A DNA stretch of 6,554 nt from Candidatus Methylomirabilota bacterium (GTDB lineage Bacteria > Methylomirabilota > Methylomirabilia > Methylomirabilales > Methylomirabilaceae), in the NCBI GenBank assembly GCA_016200385.1, contig JACQEV010000373.1, forward strand, positions 1 to 6,554, given 5' to 3'. How positions within the stretch are numbered: position 1 is the stretch's first letter; the number at the start of each line of letters is the position of its first letter. This document shows, piece by piece, positions 5,353-6,554 of the stretch. The position numbers and the translations under genes are program-made. The notes under the pieces are model-generated. The model searched no databases. It saw only the letters and a list, made by a program, of their open reading frames with translations, and was not told where the DNA came from.

Positions 5353-6554
5353 TGTCGGCGGGAGAGGCCCGATCGGTATGCCGCCTCCTCGACTGCCTCA
5401 GCCACGGCCTTATGCACCTCGATATCAAGCAGCCCAGGCACCAGCTCACCCTCGGGCGCCTTGGCCGCGATGGCTTCCGCCGCGGCGATCTTCATGGAGT
5501 TATCAATCCGCCGTGCGCGCGCGTTCAGGGCCCCCCGAAACAGTCCTGGAAAGGCGAGAGCATTGTTCACGTACTTGCCATCTGTGGCAAATGCAGCGCC
5601 CGCGGCCAAGGCCTCCTCCGGGCGGATCTCAGGGTTGGGATTGCTCAGGGCCAGGATCACCTGCCCCTTGCGCACCATCTCGGGTTTGATGAGGGCTGGG
5701 CTGCCGGTGGTGGTCACGACAATGTTGGCGGCTGCCAAAATCTCCTCCATCGTCCCCGTCCGGCCGCCTGCGTCCTCCAGCCGTTTCATCGCCTCTGGTT
5801 TGAGATCGCTTCCGAGGATCTGCTTGACGCCGTAGGAAATCAACAGCCTCGAAGTCCCCGTTCCCGCCGCGCCAAGTCCGATGATCCCAACTGTCTGATC
5901 AAGCAATGAGATCTTGGCCAAGCGGCAGGCGTTCAGAAGCGAGGCCAGGACCACGACAGCCGTGCCATGCTGATCGTCGTGCATGACGGGGATGTCCAGG
6001 GCCTCATCCAATCGCCGCTCGATCTCGAAGCAATCGGGAGCGGCCACATCCTCCAGGTTGATTGCCGCGAACGTCGGGGCGATCGCCTTCACCACCTCCA
6101 CGAAGCCATCCACCTCTCGCACATCGAGCAAGATCGGAACGCCATTGACCCCAACCAGCCGCTCCAGGAGGACCGCCTTCCCTTCCATGACCGGCATCCC
6201 TGCCACCGGCCCGATCGCGCCGAGACCGAGGATGGCGGTGCCATTCGTGACGATCGCAACGGTATTGGCGATCGAGGTGTACTCATATGCCTTTTCTGGA
6301 TCAGCTTCTATCAGCCGGCACACCGATGCCACCCCAGGCGTATAGACCTTGCGGAGATCGGCGATGGTCTCCAATGGATACCGGCTCTTCACCCCGATCT
6401 TCCCACCCAAGTGCCGCCGCAGGACTTCATCCACCACCTCAATGACGATGATCCCTTCGAGCTGAGTGACTGCACGGAGGATCTCCCGGAGGTGCGTGTC
6501 GTCGTCTACATAGACGGAGATGTCCCGGGTGTTATGGGTGAGGCCAAGGCTGAC
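5349..6554 (-). CDS. NAD(P)-dependent malic enzyme with N-terminal ACT-like domain, 5' end outside window
   Basis: This enzyme oxidatively decarboxylates L-malate to pyruvate and CO2 with NAD or NADP in the cytoplasm. The frame is open to the right edge, giving 401 visible residues. A GTG at 6437 could pass for a start, but the 39 codons before it continue a coherent beta-alpha-beta pattern (TRDISVYVDDDTHLREIL, then QLEGIIVIEV) that looks like an ACT domain, so the real start is beyond 6554. Counting from the edge, catalytic Tyr is 71 (VYTPGVA) and Lys 126 (PVMEGKA). Metal ligands are Glu168-Asp169 (NLEDVAAPDCF) and Asp193/194 (MHDDQHGTA). The dinucleotide-binding loop GLGAAG is 226-231, and SNPNPE is 304-309. 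Cofactor preference cannot be read with confidence. ACT domains often bind amino acids, so allosteric control is plausible but inferred. The stop overlaps tsaE by 4 nt. maeA, mleA or maeB could be applied as symbols; none is certain. Confidence 0.95.
   Translation of the reverse strand, partial: VSLGLTHNTRDISVYVDDDTHLREILRAVTQLEGIIVIEVVDEVLRRHLGGKIGVKSRYPLETIADLRKVYTPGVASVCRLIEADPEKAYEYTSIANTVAIVTNGTAILGLGAIGPVAGMPVMEGKAVLLERLVGVNGVPILLDVREVDGFVEVVKAIAPTFAAINLEDVAAPDCFEIERRLDEALDIPVMHDDQHGTAVVVLASLLNACRLAKISLLDQTVGIIGLGAAGTGTSRLLISYGVKQILGSDLKPEAMKRLEDAGGRTGTMEEILAAANIVVTTTGSPALIKPEMVRKGQVILALSNPNPEIRPEEALAAGAAFATDGKYVNNALAFPGLFRGALNARARRIDNSMKIAAAEAIAAKAPEGELVPGLLDIEVHKAVAEAVEEAAYRSGLSRRQ

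Noticed and set aside
6240..6275. Asn in place of Asp in the malic enzyme VTNGTAILGLG motif as an inactivating change
   Set aside because: Asn at this place (NGTAVLGLG) is normal in other active bacterial malic enzymes such as the MaeB type; catalytic Tyr, Lys and metal ligands are all present.

Overview
This is an uninterrupted minus-strand gene run from a bacterial genome of fairly high GC content. It reads from the right edge to the left edge as ACT-domain malic enzyme (partial) > tsaE > htrA/degP-type protease > cytidylate-kinase-like/BON fusion > UMF1-family transporter > tsaB > rimI (partial). Seven genes fill nearly all of the window. No plus-strand gene, rRNA, tRNA, CRISPR array or mobile element was seen. 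A bacterium is certain, because tsaE and tsaB are the bacterial t6A set and the protease has a Sec-type signal peptide. The lineage is not. The gene complement and composition would fit Methylomirabilota/NC10, Nitrospirota or a deltaproteobacterium-like group, but that is inference only.

Right part (4834-6554): a malic enzyme with an N-terminal ACT-like segment runs off the right edge. Its stop overlaps the start of tsaE in an ATGA, which suggests translational coupling. Middle (2534-4808): a secreted, two-PDZ trypsin-like protease has a textbook Shine-Dalgarno. It is followed after 28 nt by an unusual protein joining a cytidylate-kinase-like domain, with an altered P-loop, to a C-terminal BON domain. 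Left part (1-2443): a 12-helix UMF1/Atg22-like major facilitator follows a 90-nt gap that holds a degenerate heptanucleotide repeat. Then come tsaB and rimI, only 5 nt apart.

Same-strand order and short gaps (4-nt overlap, 25, 28, 90, 54 and 5 nt) suggest one transcript or a few overlapping ones. No convincing promoter or rho-independent terminator is visible inside the window. The thread linking the ends is translation quality: TsaE and TsaB are two of the bacterial partners (with TsaC and TsaD, not seen here) that make N6-threonylcarbamoyladenosine on ANN-decoding tRNAs, and RimI is the ribosomal-protein acetyltransferase that usually travels with tsaB. The protease, kinase-BON protein and transporter lie between these translation genes. 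The most unusual item is the kinase-BON fusion; most other genes are ordinary housekeeping functions.
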